NCBI GenBank assembly: GCA_963667595.2
Contig: CAXXWD010000009.1
Span: 310,001-374,000 of the forward strand
Origin: JAHJQZ01 sp963667595
Lineage (GTDB): Bacteria; Pseudomonadota; Alphaproteobacteria; Rhizobiales; Devosiaceae
Direction of reading: 5' to 3'
Length of the DNA: 64,000 nucleotides
Below, piece by piece: positions 1-8,213 of this stretch (within the stretch, counting starts at the first letter, position 1; each line of letters opens with the position of its first letter). The translations under genes were made by a program, and so were the position numbers. The notes under the pieces are model-generated. The model had not been told where the DNA came from and searched no databases. It saw only the letters and a program-made list of their open reading frames with translations.

Positions 1-74
1 GTAAGTTCCTCAGGCAGGAAATCGAACACCAGCCGCACCCTTGGGCTGGTAAGTACTTCTCGGTGCTTGGTCAG
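1..74 (-). pseudogene. LysR-type regulator C-terminal fragment (partial)
   Basis: Read on the minus strand, this edge encodes about 24 open codons, including TKHREVL-SPRVRLVFDFL. That resembles the C-terminal effector-domain end of LysR-type regulators, where a trailing (T/S)PR(V/I)RAV(M/F)DFL segment is common. A TAG lies immediately upstream in frame, so what is visible is cut off from any N-terminal part, and the reading runs off the left edge. The match is short; it could be coincidental. Confidence 0.3.
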
Positions 75-99
75 CTATATGGGCCGTTTGAGTGGTGGC

Positions 100-207
100 T
101 TATTCAGGACCACCCATCGCCTTGCAGCCTTCGGCGTTCAGCCGTTCAAGCTGAGCATCGAGATCCTGTTCGATGGTGCTGACGCGGGTGTAACCGATGC
201 GGGCCAT
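100..207 (-). pseudogene. Serine recombinase (resolvase) N-terminal fragment
   Basis: A 35-codon frame opens with MARIGYTRVSTIEQDLDAQL, the hallmark start of resolvase/invertase-family serine recombinases: YxRVST contains the nucleophilic serine, followed by the Q-x-x-D-L-D-x-Q helix. The family normally runs to about 185 residues or more. Here the frame leaves the family pattern after ERLNAEGCK and stops at a TAA, so no catalytic core or DNA-binding domain remains. It is a relic of a transposon or plasmid resolvase. Confidence 0.75.
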
Positions 208-531
208 GTGTCACCTCAAGGTTTAGGCTTGAGGCTCGCATGTCACGAATAGTCGATGTCAACCCAGATGTTACGGCTGGCGAAGCCGGAATGTGACGTC
301 ACGGCAGGGTATACCTTGATGGTGTTGCGATGACCGCTTTACGCCGATTTCGCTGAAAGAGGGGCTTACTTCCTGACTGCTGTTGTTAACCGGCACTAGA
401 CCATCATTGAAGCGGAACGATAGGGACTACGAAGGCAAGCTTACTTCCATCATGCCCTCGCAGACTGGGTCATGGACCAAGGCGTGATTGCCTTGCGCGC
501 CCCACATCGGCGAATCCTTTTCCTGCTGCCT
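208..531. other. Intergenic stretch, no gene seen
   Basis: Between the resolvase scrap and the hydrolase stop codon I see no frame with recognisable protein content on either strand, and no clear terminator. It is probably decayed sequence linked to the resolvase remnant. Confidence 0.4.
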
Positions 532-2127
532 TCAGAGCCGCGAGAAAGGCGACCAGTCGGGCGGCGCCGCTTCAACCAGATCGCGCACAGTTTGTGGATT
601 GAGAAAATCTGGACTCTGCCCGTGCAGCACGGCTGTGCAGAACCGGACCATTTCAGCGCCGGCATAGGCCATGTTTTGCCTGCCCCATTCGCTTTCGCCA
701 TGTGGACCACGCACTGTCACCAGTGCCCTGGGGCCGGTGGCACGCTTGTAGGCGGCGAGGCTGCCCTCGATGCTTTCGGCGAAATCCCACAAACCGCGAA
801 GGATAAGCAATCCGGGCCATTCCGGAATAGACGCGAAAGTCTCCGAACTTGGAAACATCTGTGTATTGAACTCGACTCGACGTGCCGCTTCCTGAAGAGA
901 GTCCTGAGGCGAACGATAGGCCATGCCGCCGGCAAAAGCTGCCATGAGCAAGGCACCTTTGAAATCGACCTTGGTCGGCGGTTCGCTGGTGTCTCCTTCT
1001 GGACGGTCGAAGTCACAAGCAATGCCTAGAAGCTTGAGAGTGGCCCAAATGGAGACCAGGCAACCTTGCGATGCCCCACCCAGGAAGACGGGAAGCTCTG
1101 ACAATGTCCGGTATCCGGACATGAGGAGGCCAGCCGCCTCGCTTCCTTGGCGCGTGGTGCCATCAGGCAGGGCGACACGCAGCCCTTCACCGCTTTCCAT
1201 GCCACGCAGGATGCGCAGAACGTCATAGGCCTGCTCGTTTGCGTTGGAATCAGTGACCCCGCCGGAAATGCCGTGCCCACGCTTGTCGAGGGTGAGCACA
1301 TCGAATCCCGCCTGCACGAAAGGCAAAATGTAGCTGTTGCGCCAACCGCGGGAACCGAAGCATTCCGTGCCTTTACCGCCCGGATAAACGCATTGCACCC
1401 ACTCAGTGGATTCTGTGTCGAACCGGGCAGCAGGATCCTCGGGATGCTCGATCGCGGTCGTCTCGATCGATCGTCCGGCCGTCAGAATGACCAGAGCCCG
1501 TTTGCGGGTTCCGTCCGGGCCCGGCACGCCGGCGCCGGCAATATGCCAACCGCGCACCTTTATCGTGCCCGAAAGGCCGAGATGCATCCGCTCATACGGC
1601 CCCTGGGGCACCTCGATTTCCACAATACTGGCCGAGTTGTCCACAACGGCGATCGGCTCGTTCCACGGCGCCTCGCCGAAAAAACGCGGGCGGCGAACGG
1701 CGTGGAGATCGACTTCGTCGTGAGGATCGATCAGCCCGCGCGGATCAAGCGTGCCTGTCGACCTGAACTGATGCTCGGGCGGTATGGTTCCAAGGGCCAC
1801 GCGAACAGCTTCTTTTGTGCTGGCATCCGCCGCGTTCCATCGTTTTTTGAGCGCAGAATCCGTAAAGTTGTCAATCGCATAGTTCGGAGCATTCTCGGGA
1901 AAGATCTGAGCAAGCGGCGTAAATGGCACCAGTTCGTCGCCAACAAGATAGGCCGGAAAAGCCTTATTCTGGTCCCACCCCAGTTTTACCTCACCGTCCG
2001 GCGCGTCCATGCCGGGCGAGACGAACGGGCCGTTGGCCGGGAACGGAAACTGCCGCAGATGCCGCATCGAAACCTGCCATTCCTGGTCCGAAGCAGACTC
2101 GTCGGTTTTGGAATTTGCGTCACTCAT
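532..2127 (-). CDS. Alpha/beta hydrolase, last gene of sugar importer operon
   Basis: This is a 531-residue hydrolase. The nucleophile elbow reads GGASQGC (GxSxG), preceded by an oxyanion-type strand containing LDKRGHGIS. The likely catalytic acid is in RGLWDF and the histidine in RGPHGESEW near the C-terminus. There is no signal peptide, so it should act in the cytoplasm. The protein is long for the fold: the first 200 or so residues form an extra N-terminal region of unknown role before the core. Its ATG overlaps the stop of the upstream ATPase gene by 4 nt, which indicates translational coupling with the sugar importer. An esterase or deacylase acting on the imported sugar is a reasonable inference, but the substrate cannot be read from sequence. 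Confidence 0.8.
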   Translation of the reverse strand: MSDANSKTDESASDQEWQVSMRHLRQFPFPANGPFVSPGMDAPDGEVKLGWDQNKAFPAYLVGDELVPFTPLAQIFPENAPNYAIDNFTDSALKKRWNAADASTKEAVRVALGTIPPEHQFRSTGTLDPRGLIDPHDEVDLHAVRRPRFFGEAPWNEPIAVVDNSASIVEIEVPQGPYERMHLGLSGTIKVRGWHIAGAGVPGPDGTRKRALVILTAGRSIETTAIEHPEDPAARFDTESTEWVQCVYPGGKGTECFGSRGWRNSYILPFVQAGFDVLTLDKRGHGISGGVTDSNANEQAYDVLRILRGMESGEGLRVALPDGTTRQGSEAAGLLMSGYRTLSELPVFLGGASQGCLVSIWATLKLLGIACDFDRPEGDTSEPPTKVDFKGALLMAAFAGGMAYRSPQDSLQEAARRVEFNTQMFPSSETFASIPEWPGLLILRGLWDFAESIEGSLAAYKRATGPRALVTVRGPHGESEWGRQNMAYAGAEMVRFCTAVLHGQSPDFLNPQTVRDLVEAAPPDWSPFSRL

Positions 2128-2957
2128 CGTCTTGTCTCCGTTGAATCTGCATCGTCCTCGAAGCCAGCCAGATCCGCTTCGAGTTCGGCATTGGCTTCGG
2201 CGCCACCAGCCATCAGGGCCAAGACCTCGTCGCGGCTTTTCTCGCCGGCACGGAAGCTCGCCAGGACAACGCCCCGCGCCAGAACCGTGAAGGTGTGCCC
2301 GACCATCATGGCGTGCCGCGCATTGTGGGTGATGAAGATCACTGCTACTCCGCGGGCGCTTGCGTGCTTGACCATGGTGAGCACCTTGGCCGCTTCCTTA
2401 ACGCCAAGCGCGGAAGTCGGCTCGTCGAGAATGAGCACCTTGGCGCCGAAATACATGGCGCGCGCGATGGCCAGAACTTGGCGTTCACCGCCGGACAGAG
2501 TCCCAACCAGCTGGTCGCCGCTGCTGACTCGGGTGATGCCGAAGCCGCGGATTTGTTCGACCGCGATCCGGTTGGCTTTGGTCGCATCATAGATCTTCAA
2601 TGGGCCGAGCTGTTTCAGCGGTTCAGCTCCCAGAAAGAAATTTCGACCAACCGACATTAGGGGAATGGAGCCGACATCCTGGTGCACCGTTGCGATGCCC
2701 AAGGCTCTTGCTTCGCGCGGTGACGGAATGTCTTCGGGTTTTCCCTGCCACAGGATTCGGCCGGCGGTCGGCGTGTGATAGCCGGACAGAATCTTGATCA
2801 GCGTCGACTTGCCCGCACCATTGTCGCCAAGAAGACAATGGACCTCGCCGGGTCGGACGGAAACCGACACGTCCTCCAGGGCAGCAACCCCGCCGAAGCG
2901 TTTGGTGACCTTTTCAAGCGCGATAATGGGTTCAGCGATCTTGTTCATTGTACGCAC
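2124..2957 (-). CDS. Sugar ABC transporter ATP-binding protein (FrcA/RbsA-like, single domain)
   Basis: This 277-residue ATPase has Walker A GDNGAGKST near residue 45, the ABC signature LSGGERQ, Walker B LILDEPTSAL and the switch histidine in VIFITHN. Family CUT2 importers (ribose, fructose type) often use a double-length ATPase of about 500 residues. This one has a single domain, like FrcA, and should work as a homodimer with the permease at 2965-3984. It lies 7 nt downstream of that permease gene and overlaps the hydrolase gene by 4 nt. It is expected on the inner face of the cytoplasmic membrane, energising sugar uptake. Confidence 0.92.
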   Translation of the reverse strand: MRTMNKIAEPIIALEKVTKRFGGVAALEDVSVSVRPGEVHCLLGDNGAGKSTLIKILSGYHTPTAGRILWQGKPEDIPSPREARALGIATVHQDVGSIPLMSVGRNFFLGAEPLKQLGPLKIYDATKANRIAVEQIRGFGITRVSSGDQLVGTLSGGERQVLAIARAMYFGAKVLILDEPTSALGVKEAAKVLTMVKHASARGVAVIFITHNARHAMMVGHTFTVLARGVVLASFRAGEKSRDEVLALMAGGAEANAELEADLAGFEDDADSTETRR

Positions 2958-2964
2958 TCCCTTT

Positions 2965-3984
2965 TCACCGCTCGGTCAGAGCAAGGCGGCGGAAAAACCC
3001 ATTGGCAAGTACGGCCGCCAACAGCAGAACACCGAGGAACAGCTGCGCCCAGTCGGTGTTCCAGCCGGTATAGAAAATACCAACGCTGATGATGCCGTAG
3101 ATCGCCGCGCCGAGGGCAACGCCCAAGGTTGAGCCGTAGCCGCCGGTCAGAAGCACGCCACCGATCGCTGCGACGATCGGTGCCTGGAAGATATATCCCT
3201 GGCCATTGGCCGCATTGCCGGAATGAAATTCCACAGTCTGAATGACACCGACGAGCGCCGCTCCAAAGCCCGTTCCGGCAAACAGGAGCATTTTCACATA
3301 TTCGGTCGGCACGCCTGCGCCTCGTGCTGCCGTATAGTTGCCGCCGGTGGCGTAGATCCAGTTGCCCAGGCGCATGCGCGAAAGGATCAACGTCGTGATG
3401 GCGAGAATGGCCAACCACCAGAACACCGAAATGTAGAAGCCCTGCCAGCGCGCTGCGAATAGAAAGTCGACAAGCGCATTGTTGGGCATGGAAACCGAAG
3501 TTGTATTGGTCAACAGGCGAGACAGGCCCAGTGCCAGTCCGGCAACCGCGAAATTCATGCCAAGAGTGACGATGAAACTCGGCAGCTTGGTTTTTACCAC
3601 GACTAGGCCATTGAGCAGGCCGACACTGATGCCGAAGACGAGCGTGATTGCGACCATGATGATGGGTTCAACGCCGTAAAACTTGGTCCCAGCTGCAAGC
3701 AGAAAGGAGCTGGCACCAAGAACCGACCCGATCGAAAGATCCAGTTCGCCAGCAATCATCAGCATGCCGACGAAAGCGGCAATAATGCCGAGCTCGGCCG
3801 ATGTGTTGAGCCAGGATGACGTGCCGGGAAGGCCGCCAAACCGCGTCCCCAAGGTCATGAGGAAAAAGAATAGGTAGACCAGTATCGCGGCACCCAGCGC
3901 GCCGAATTCGGGGCGACGGATAAGCGATTTGAGCACGGGGACGCCGCGTTCCACGTTCCCGGTTTTGGATAAATCTAATGTCAT
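2965..3984 (-). CDS. Sugar ABC transporter permease (RbsC/FrcC family)
   Basis: This 339-residue integral membrane protein has about eight to ten hydrophobic segments. It shows CUT2 permease landmarks: the GELDLSIGS segment and the VKTKLPSFIVTLGMNF segment that contacts the ATPase. It forms the inner-membrane channel for the monosaccharide delivered by the binding protein at 4063-5043. It is separated from the ATPase gene by 7 nt and from the binding-protein gene by 78 nt containing a strong hairpin. The family is secure; the sugar is not determinable here. Confidence 0.92.
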   Translation of the reverse strand: MTLDLSKTGNVERGVPVLKSLIRRPEFGALGAAILVYLFFFLMTLGTRFGGLPGTSSWLNTSAELGIIAAFVGMLMIAGELDLSIGSVLGASSFLLAAGTKFYGVEPIIMVAITLVFGISVGLLNGLVVVKTKLPSFIVTLGMNFAVAGLALGLSRLLTNTTSVSMPNNALVDFLFAARWQGFYISVFWWLAILAITTLILSRMRLGNWIYATGGNYTAARGAGVPTEYVKMLLFAGTGFGAALVGVIQTVEFHSGNAANGQGYIFQAPIVAAIGGVLLTGGYGSTLGVALGAAIYGIISVGIFYTGWNTDWAQLFLGVLLLAAVLANGFFRRLALTER

Positions 3985-4006
3985 GGCTTTATTCCGGAGG
4001 CTTTAT

Positions 4007-4032
4007 GGGCAGCCGGCAGATGCCGGCCGCCC
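4007..4032 (-). promoter_or_regulatory. Intercistronic hairpin between binding protein and permease
   Basis: The 78-nt gap holds an 11-bp stem (GGGC, one G-U pair, then GCCGGC) closed by an ATCT loop on the minus strand. There is no T-run. Such hairpins between binding-protein and permease genes commonly stabilise the upstream message or cause partial termination, so that the binding protein is made in excess. This role is inferred. Confidence 0.5.
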
Positions 4033-4062
4033 GTTCGAACGACAAGGAGCAGCCTGGTCAGA

Positions 4063-5043
4063 TCACTGGGTGCCGCGAATGCCGGGGAACTTCTCGTTCG
4101 CCTCGATCACCTTTGCGGCTTCATCCTGGAAGATGAAACGGGGACCGGCATAGACCGGTTCCACCGGCGCCAGGTCATACACCGCCTTCTGATAAGCAAG
4201 CACAATGCCATAATAGCCATCGAGATAAGCTTGCAGATCGACGCCGAACATCACTTCGCCATCGCGCACCAGTTCGAGAACCTTGGTGGAAAGCCCTGAT
4301 CCCCCGATCAGAACCTCGCCGGGCGCAAAACCGGATTCTGCAGCAGCCTGCGCGGCAATGACGGTTTGCGTCGCACCCAGCGTCATAATGCCATCAACAT
4401 CGGGATCGGATTCAAGCGCGCCTCTGATCGCTTGAAGATTTGCCTGCGGATTCTGGGAATCGCTGGCGGGAATCGTTACGAGACGCCCCTTGCCGCCCGC
4501 GTCCTCGACAGCTTCGATATAGGCGCGACACAGGTCCTCCAGCGACGGATTGCCCGGAACATGGTTGATACAGACAACGTCCTTGGCTCCCGCTTCAGCC
4601 TGAATCTCGCCCGAACGAACGCCGAGACTTGCCGGATCGTAGCCAACATATGTGAACGCGCCCACATCCTGCCACGTCGCAAATCCACCGTCTTGCACGA
4701 TGACCTTGATACCCTCTTCCGTCGCCCGCTTAAGGATCGGGCTTATGGCGTTGGGAAAGAAGTTGCCGACAATCAGAACATCCGGTCCCGAAGCGACCGC
4801 CTGATCAACGAGTCGGGCTTGATCGGCCTCGATATTGCTCATGTCCTGCACGGCCGAATACTGATAGTCGATGCCTAGATTGTTCGCGGCGGCGTCAGCG
4901 CCCAGTTTGAGGGCGGAGAAGAACGGATCGAAGAGCGGTCCAGACACCACAATGATTTTCGGTGCCACAGGCTCCTGCGCCATAGCGCCGGACACCGCCA
5001 GTGCACAAATGGTCGTTAGCAAGACAGTTTTGATGTTTCTCAT
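4063..5043 (-). CDS. Periplasmic sugar-binding protein (Peripla_BP_4 type)
   Basis: This 326-residue protein begins with a Sec signal peptide (hydrophobic run ending at AVSGAMAQE). The mature part has the type I periplasmic-binding fold: VSGPLFDPFFSALKLGAD, then DVLIVGNFFPNA, a hinge and GVDLQAYLDGYYGI. These are typical of CUT2 sugar-binding proteins of the RbsB/FrcB group. It is the first gene of the operon and is transcribed away from the ROK repressor at 5157. It captures sugar in the periplasm for the permease at 2965-3984. The substrate is unknown; the ROK regulator and downstream hydrolase suggest a sugar or sugar derivative. Confidence 0.92.
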   Translation of the reverse strand: MRNIKTVLLTTICALAVSGAMAQEPVAPKIIVVSGPLFDPFFSALKLGADAAANNLGIDYQYSAVQDMSNIEADQARLVDQAVASGPDVLIVGNFFPNAISPILKRATEEGIKVIVQDGGFATWQDVGAFTYVGYDPASLGVRSGEIQAEAGAKDVVCINHVPGNPSLEDLCRAYIEAVEDAGGKGRLVTIPASDSQNPQANLQAIRGALESDPDVDGIMTLGATQTVIAAQAAAESGFAPGEVLIGGSGLSTKVLELVRDGEVMFGVDLQAYLDGYYGIVLAYQKAVYDLAPVEPVYAGPRFIFQDEAAKVIEANEKFPGIRGTQ

Positions 5044-5105
5044 GTTTTCCTCCCAAGAGCAGCTTCCAATAAGCTGAATGGGAGCCTACCCTTAAAAATG
5101 TATTT

Positions 5106-5119
5106 GTTCAATATCGAAC
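5106..5119. promoter_or_regulatory. Candidate ROK operator palindrome
   Basis: GTTCAATATCGAAC in the 113-bp divergent intergenic region is a near-perfect inverted repeat (six of seven base pairs). A second TTCGAA half-site lies at about 5149, next to the repressor start. Position and symmetry fit an operator shared by the importer and the divergent ROK gene. This is inferred from geometry only. Confidence 0.45.
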
Positions 5120-5156
5120 TTATTATAGCCTTATTGAGGGGTAATATGTTCGAAAA

Positions 5157-6347
5157 ATGGCCAATGGAAGCAAGGGCATGCAGGATTGGGCCGATTATGC
5201 AGAGGCGGAGCGCCGGATTGTCGGCGAATTACGCCAGCACGGCGTCGCCTCCGCGGCTGAACTGACGCGTTTGACCGGATTGTCCAAGGCGACGGTTTCC
5301 GCGTCGCTCAAGCATCTGCGGCAGGACGGTTTGGTGGAAGACGTCGAATTCGGTGCCGTTACAGGGCGCGGGCGCCCTCCCAAACATGTCAGGCTCACGG
5401 CAACTGCCGGCGCCTGCGGAAGCGTGGTGCTTGCTCCAGATTCACTTGTCCTGACCCTTGCTGATCTCGGTCATCGCATTCTCGGGGAAAAGGAAGTTCC
5501 GATTGACGAAGGGTATTCGTTGGCCGAAGCCGCCGAAATCACCCGAGGCGAGCTTTTGCACATGATCGGTCAGGCCGAAATGACGCCCGACATGCTGATC
5601 GGGCTCGGTATTGCCGCTCCAGGACCTGTCCTGCCGGAAAACGGCACTATCCTGCGTTCCTCGATCAAGCCGCAATGGGCCAACGAAAATCTCAAGCAGA
5701 CCTTTGTACACGCGCTCGACTGTCCCGTTTTCGCTGACAACGAATCCAATTGCAGCGCACTGGCGGAAATGACATGGGGGGTGGCCAAGGGCGTTCGGAA
5801 CTTCATCTATTACAAGCTCGACTATGGCGTCGGCGCGGGCATCGTCATCGATGGCAAACTGGTGAGCGGTATTGCCGGCGGGGCGGGTGAAGTTGGCCAC
5901 ATCTCCATCAACCGGAATGGCGACATATGTCGGTGTGGCAACCGAGGCTGTCTTGAACTGTTTGCGGGTTGGGCCAACATCAGTCGCCAAGCTTCGCATC
6001 TTTTGGGTGGCAGCTTCGATATCGACGAAGCGGCAGCGCTGCTGCCAACCGTTCCGACATTGCAACGGATTGTTCTGGATGGTGCCGATGCGGCGGGCTT
6101 TGGGTTGTCTCTGATCGCCGCGACCCTTAATCCTGAACTGGTTGTGCTTGGCGGTCGGCAGCAGGCGTTCGGACAACCCTATCGCGACGCGCTCGTTCAT
6201 GCTTTTGAAGACAGCACTTTGATCAAACCGCAGCTTGTAGACAAACAATTCCGCACGCGCGTCGTCGAGGCAGCTCTGCCTGATCTCAAGGGTATCGCCC
6301 TTGGCGCGGTCAGCCTTCCGATACGTGGTGTGGGCCGGGTTTTGTAG
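5157..6347 (+). CDS. ROK-family transcriptional repressor
   Basis: This 396-residue protein has an N-terminal winged helix-turn-helix (ELTRLTGLSKATVSASLKHL, about residues 36-55) followed by an ROK sugar-kinase-like domain. The zinc-binding cluster CRCGNRGCLE and the GEVGHI motif before it are intact, as in XylR/NagC-type ROK repressors. It is divergent from the sugar importer at 5043-532, so it most likely represses that operon and is released by the transported sugar or its phosphate. ATG 5157 is the first in-frame start. An ATG 11 nt upstream is out of frame although it sits nearer the GAGGGG ribosome-binding site. Confidence 0.9.
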   Translation: MANGSKGMQDWADYAEAERRIVGELRQHGVASAAELTRLTGLSKATVSASLKHLRQDGLVEDVEFGAVTGRGRPPKHVRLTATAGACGSVVLAPDSLVLTLADLGHRILGEKEVPIDEGYSLAEAAEITRGELLHMIGQAEMTPDMLIGLGIAAPGPVLPENGTILRSSIKPQWANENLKQTFVHALDCPVFADNESNCSALAEMTWGVAKGVRNFIYYKLDYGVGAGIVIDGKLVSGIAGGAGEVGHISINRNGDICRCGNRGCLELFAGWANISRQASHLLGGSFDIDEAAALLPTVPTLQRIVLDGADAAGFGLSLIAATLNPELVVLGGRQQAFGQPYRDALVHAFEDSTLIKPQLVDKQFRTRVVEAALPDLKGIALGAVSLPIRGVGRVL

Positions 6348-6414
6348 AGAACTGTACCTTGGTCGGCATTGCGTGAGCCGCGTCGTCCCTAGCGCATAGC
6401 CTAACCGTCCGGTC

Positions 6415-6522
6415 GATGCCCGCTCTACGCGTCAAATCCGGCATGCCGGCAAAGACATTGATCACCCGGACCAGATTGTCGGGTCCGACATTTTCGTCGA
6501 GGAATGCTGGCAGACAACTTAT
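6415..6522 (-). pseudogene. Transposase N-terminal remnant (IS1182/IS5-like)
   Basis: In a frame different from the neighbouring SIR2 gene, the minus strand reads CLPAFLDENVGPDNLVRVIN. This matches the N-terminal pattern of IS1182/IS5-superfamily transposases (a short acidic segment, then DNPVRVIDVFV-x-x-LDL). The frame has no start codon and decays after about 35 codons. It directly abuts the 3' end of the SIR2 gene, so insertion or deletion here probably shortened that gene. Confidence 0.5.
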
Positions 6523-7268
6523 TTAGCGATGATCGCTTCCGGCCAACCCATTATCTGAGTGTAGCTACCTGTCAGAAACCGACGAAAGACTGCCGGCTCA
6601 CGCGTGGCATGCACAATGCATCCGTGGAATTTCAGCAGTCGGGCGCGTCCTGCGGATCCCCGCAGTTGATTGGGGTCGACGACGACCTGCAGCACGCCCT
6701 GAACACCATCACTCAGTCGTTCGACTGCCGCCTCGATGAAGCCATCCCAATTGGCTGAGGCTATCTCTTGTACGGCTCCTTCAAGGATCAAAACTGCAAT
6801 GCACAGATGCTCAGCGGCTGGAGCGGCCGGGTTTTCGAAGGCCTTCCGGATACCTATGGCATCCCAGAGGACAAAATCCGGCTCGGTGCCTGGGATACGA
6901 ATGTCGAGCACGCGCGAATATTTCGTCCACAGGCGCTCGATAATTGCGTCGTGTTCGGGCCACGCCGCCAATGGGTGTGGGTACTGCGCCTGGATCTTGG
7001 CCGGATTGATTTCCGCAAGATCGAGTGCTTCTTCGAACGCCGGCATATAGGCCGCCGTAGTTGCCGGACTAATCGCCCGCGCGCGGATGTAGTCGCATGC
7101 TTGTTCGATCAAGTTGCCGAGATTCGGAGCCTGCTGCGAGATTCCAGAACCGACCCACAGCGCGAATTCGCCATTCTCCACCGCATGCACCATTGATGCG
7201 AATTCGGCGCTGAACTTCGCAAGCACTTCCCGCACTGAGATTTGGTTCGCAGTCGGCCCCAGCGCCAC
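6519..7268 (-). CDS. SIR2-like domain protein, apparently C-terminally truncated
   Basis: This 249-residue protein has the landmarks of SIR2-type NAD-binding/NADase domains: ALWVGSGIS near residue 37 (the GxGxS nucleotide loop), ASANWDGFIE (the position of the usual TTNYD) and LLKFHGCIVHA with the active-site histidine. SIR2-like proteins of this type commonly continue beyond this histidine into a strand carrying a G-x-S or D-x-N segment, and in defence proteins into further effector or sensor domains. Here the frame stops about 30 residues after that point, at the junction with a transposase remnant. The gene lies downstream of the adhesin operon in the same orientation. A defence-type NAD hydrolase is possible by family, but the present form may be inactive. 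Confidence 0.65.
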   Translation of the reverse strand: MALGPTANQISVREVLAKFSAEFASMVHAVENGEFALWVGSGISQQAPNLGNLIEQACDYIRARAISPATTAAYMPAFEEALDLAEINPAKIQAQYPHPLAAWPEHDAIIERLWTKYSRVLDIRIPGTEPDFVLWDAIGIRKAFENPAAPAAEHLCIAVLILEGAVQEIASANWDGFIEAAVERLSDGVQGVLQVVVDPNQLRGSAGRARLLKFHGCIVHATREPAVFRRFLTGSYTQIMGWPEAIIAK

Positions 7269-7571
7269 GACGCCTCCATTTTACGCGATTATCACACCCC
7301 AAGGATCGACATTACTTTTCAGCGTCGCATTGTCCAGTGCAAGAAGAGTTGGTTCTCCTCGTTTCCCGAGCGGCAGTTATTCGCCGCGCATGCCCAGAAC
7401 CCGAAGGTCGGTTGCCGGCCCCTTTTCTGCCGAAACACGACGGTCGACTTCAGGCCAGAAACGGCCATGCAGGATTTGTCGCATGAACCAAGGAGCGCCG
7501 TGCGCATCGCTGTCGCCCTGCAATTTCGAAGACAACGCCTGCGGGCTCAGCCAGAACTCGTGTGAGCGCCA
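7269..7571. other. Intergenic stretch with an orphan minus-strand frame
   Basis: From about 7571 to 7385 the minus strand has an open frame without a start codon (it includes APWFMRQILHGRFWPEVDRR and ends at TAA). It looks protein-like but I do not recognise it; it may be a gene remnant. The region also must hold the promoter of the SIR2 gene; no clear -35/-10 pair stands out. Confidence 0.3.
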
Positions 7572-8213
7572 TCAGTTGCTCGCGTTGCGTGCTTGTGAAT
7601 CAGCATTCAGTGCCACCAGCGCTTGACTGATTCCGCGCCAGGACAGTGGCAGAGTGATCATTCGGCCGGCGGCGTCCTCGAACGCCAGCGTTCCGGCCGG
7701 CTCGGCGCGCAGGACATCAAGATCCGCCTCGCCTGGTCGGGCTTCGGCAAAGCATGCGGTTCGCAGGCAGCGTGTCCAGGAAAGATCGATCCCGCCCTTT
7801 TCCTCAGGACCCGTTTTGGCGTTTCCGGAAACATGAACCTTGCGGGCAAGCGCGACATTGACCGGCAACACGGCGGTCATGATCAGTTCGGTTTGCCCGG
7901 GAAGGCGCCCGAGCGCCAGTTGGGCAATGGGCTGGGAATGCCCCTGAACCTGCACGGTCAGAACGATTTCGCAACTCCTGGACCTATCGGCCTCATCGAG
8001 CGTGACGCAACGCAAGGTCCAGTCACCATAGGTCGCTGTGGTGATGGAGGGGAGCGTCGAAGCATTTGGGCCGGGTGACGTCGATTGGGAGTGCGCTGGG
8101 TGAACAAGAAGAAGCGGCGGCGCCAGGATCAGGCCGGCCAACACGATGCCTAGCTGAAAGTGGCGGGAGATCATTTTCATTCGGCTGCACATAGTGATTT
8201 CAATACCGGCCAC
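7572..8213 (-). CDS. IalB-family (invasion-associated locus B) secreted protein
   Basis: This 213-residue protein has an N-terminal signal sequence (hydrophobic LGIVLAGLILAPPLLLV, cleavage near AHSQ). Family landmarks are YGDWTLRCV near residue 62, then CEIVLTV, and the paired cysteines in WTRCLRTACFAEA, expected to form disulfides in the periplasm. IalB was first linked to erythrocyte invasion by Bartonella and is widespread in alphaproteobacteria; its biochemical role is not settled. Its start overlaps the TpsB gene by 14 nt, and internal ATGs at 8192 and 8180 are alternatives. The overlap suggests co-expression with the two-partner secretion pair. Confidence 0.85.
   Translation of the reverse strand: MAGIEITMCSRMKMISRHFQLGIVLAGLILAPPLLLVHPAHSQSTSPGPNASTLPSITTATYGDWTLRCVTLDEADRSRSCEIVLTVQVQGHSQPIAQLALGRLPGQTELIMTAVLPVNVALARKVHVSGNAKTGPEEKGGIDLSWTRCLRTACFAEARPGEADLDVLRAEPAGTLAFEDAAGRMITLPLSWRGISQALVALNADSQARNASN

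Noticed and set aside
1147..2592. A 481-codon plus-strand frame opposite the hydrolase and ATPase genes
   Set aside because: It is antisense to two well-supported coupled genes and has no recognisable motif.
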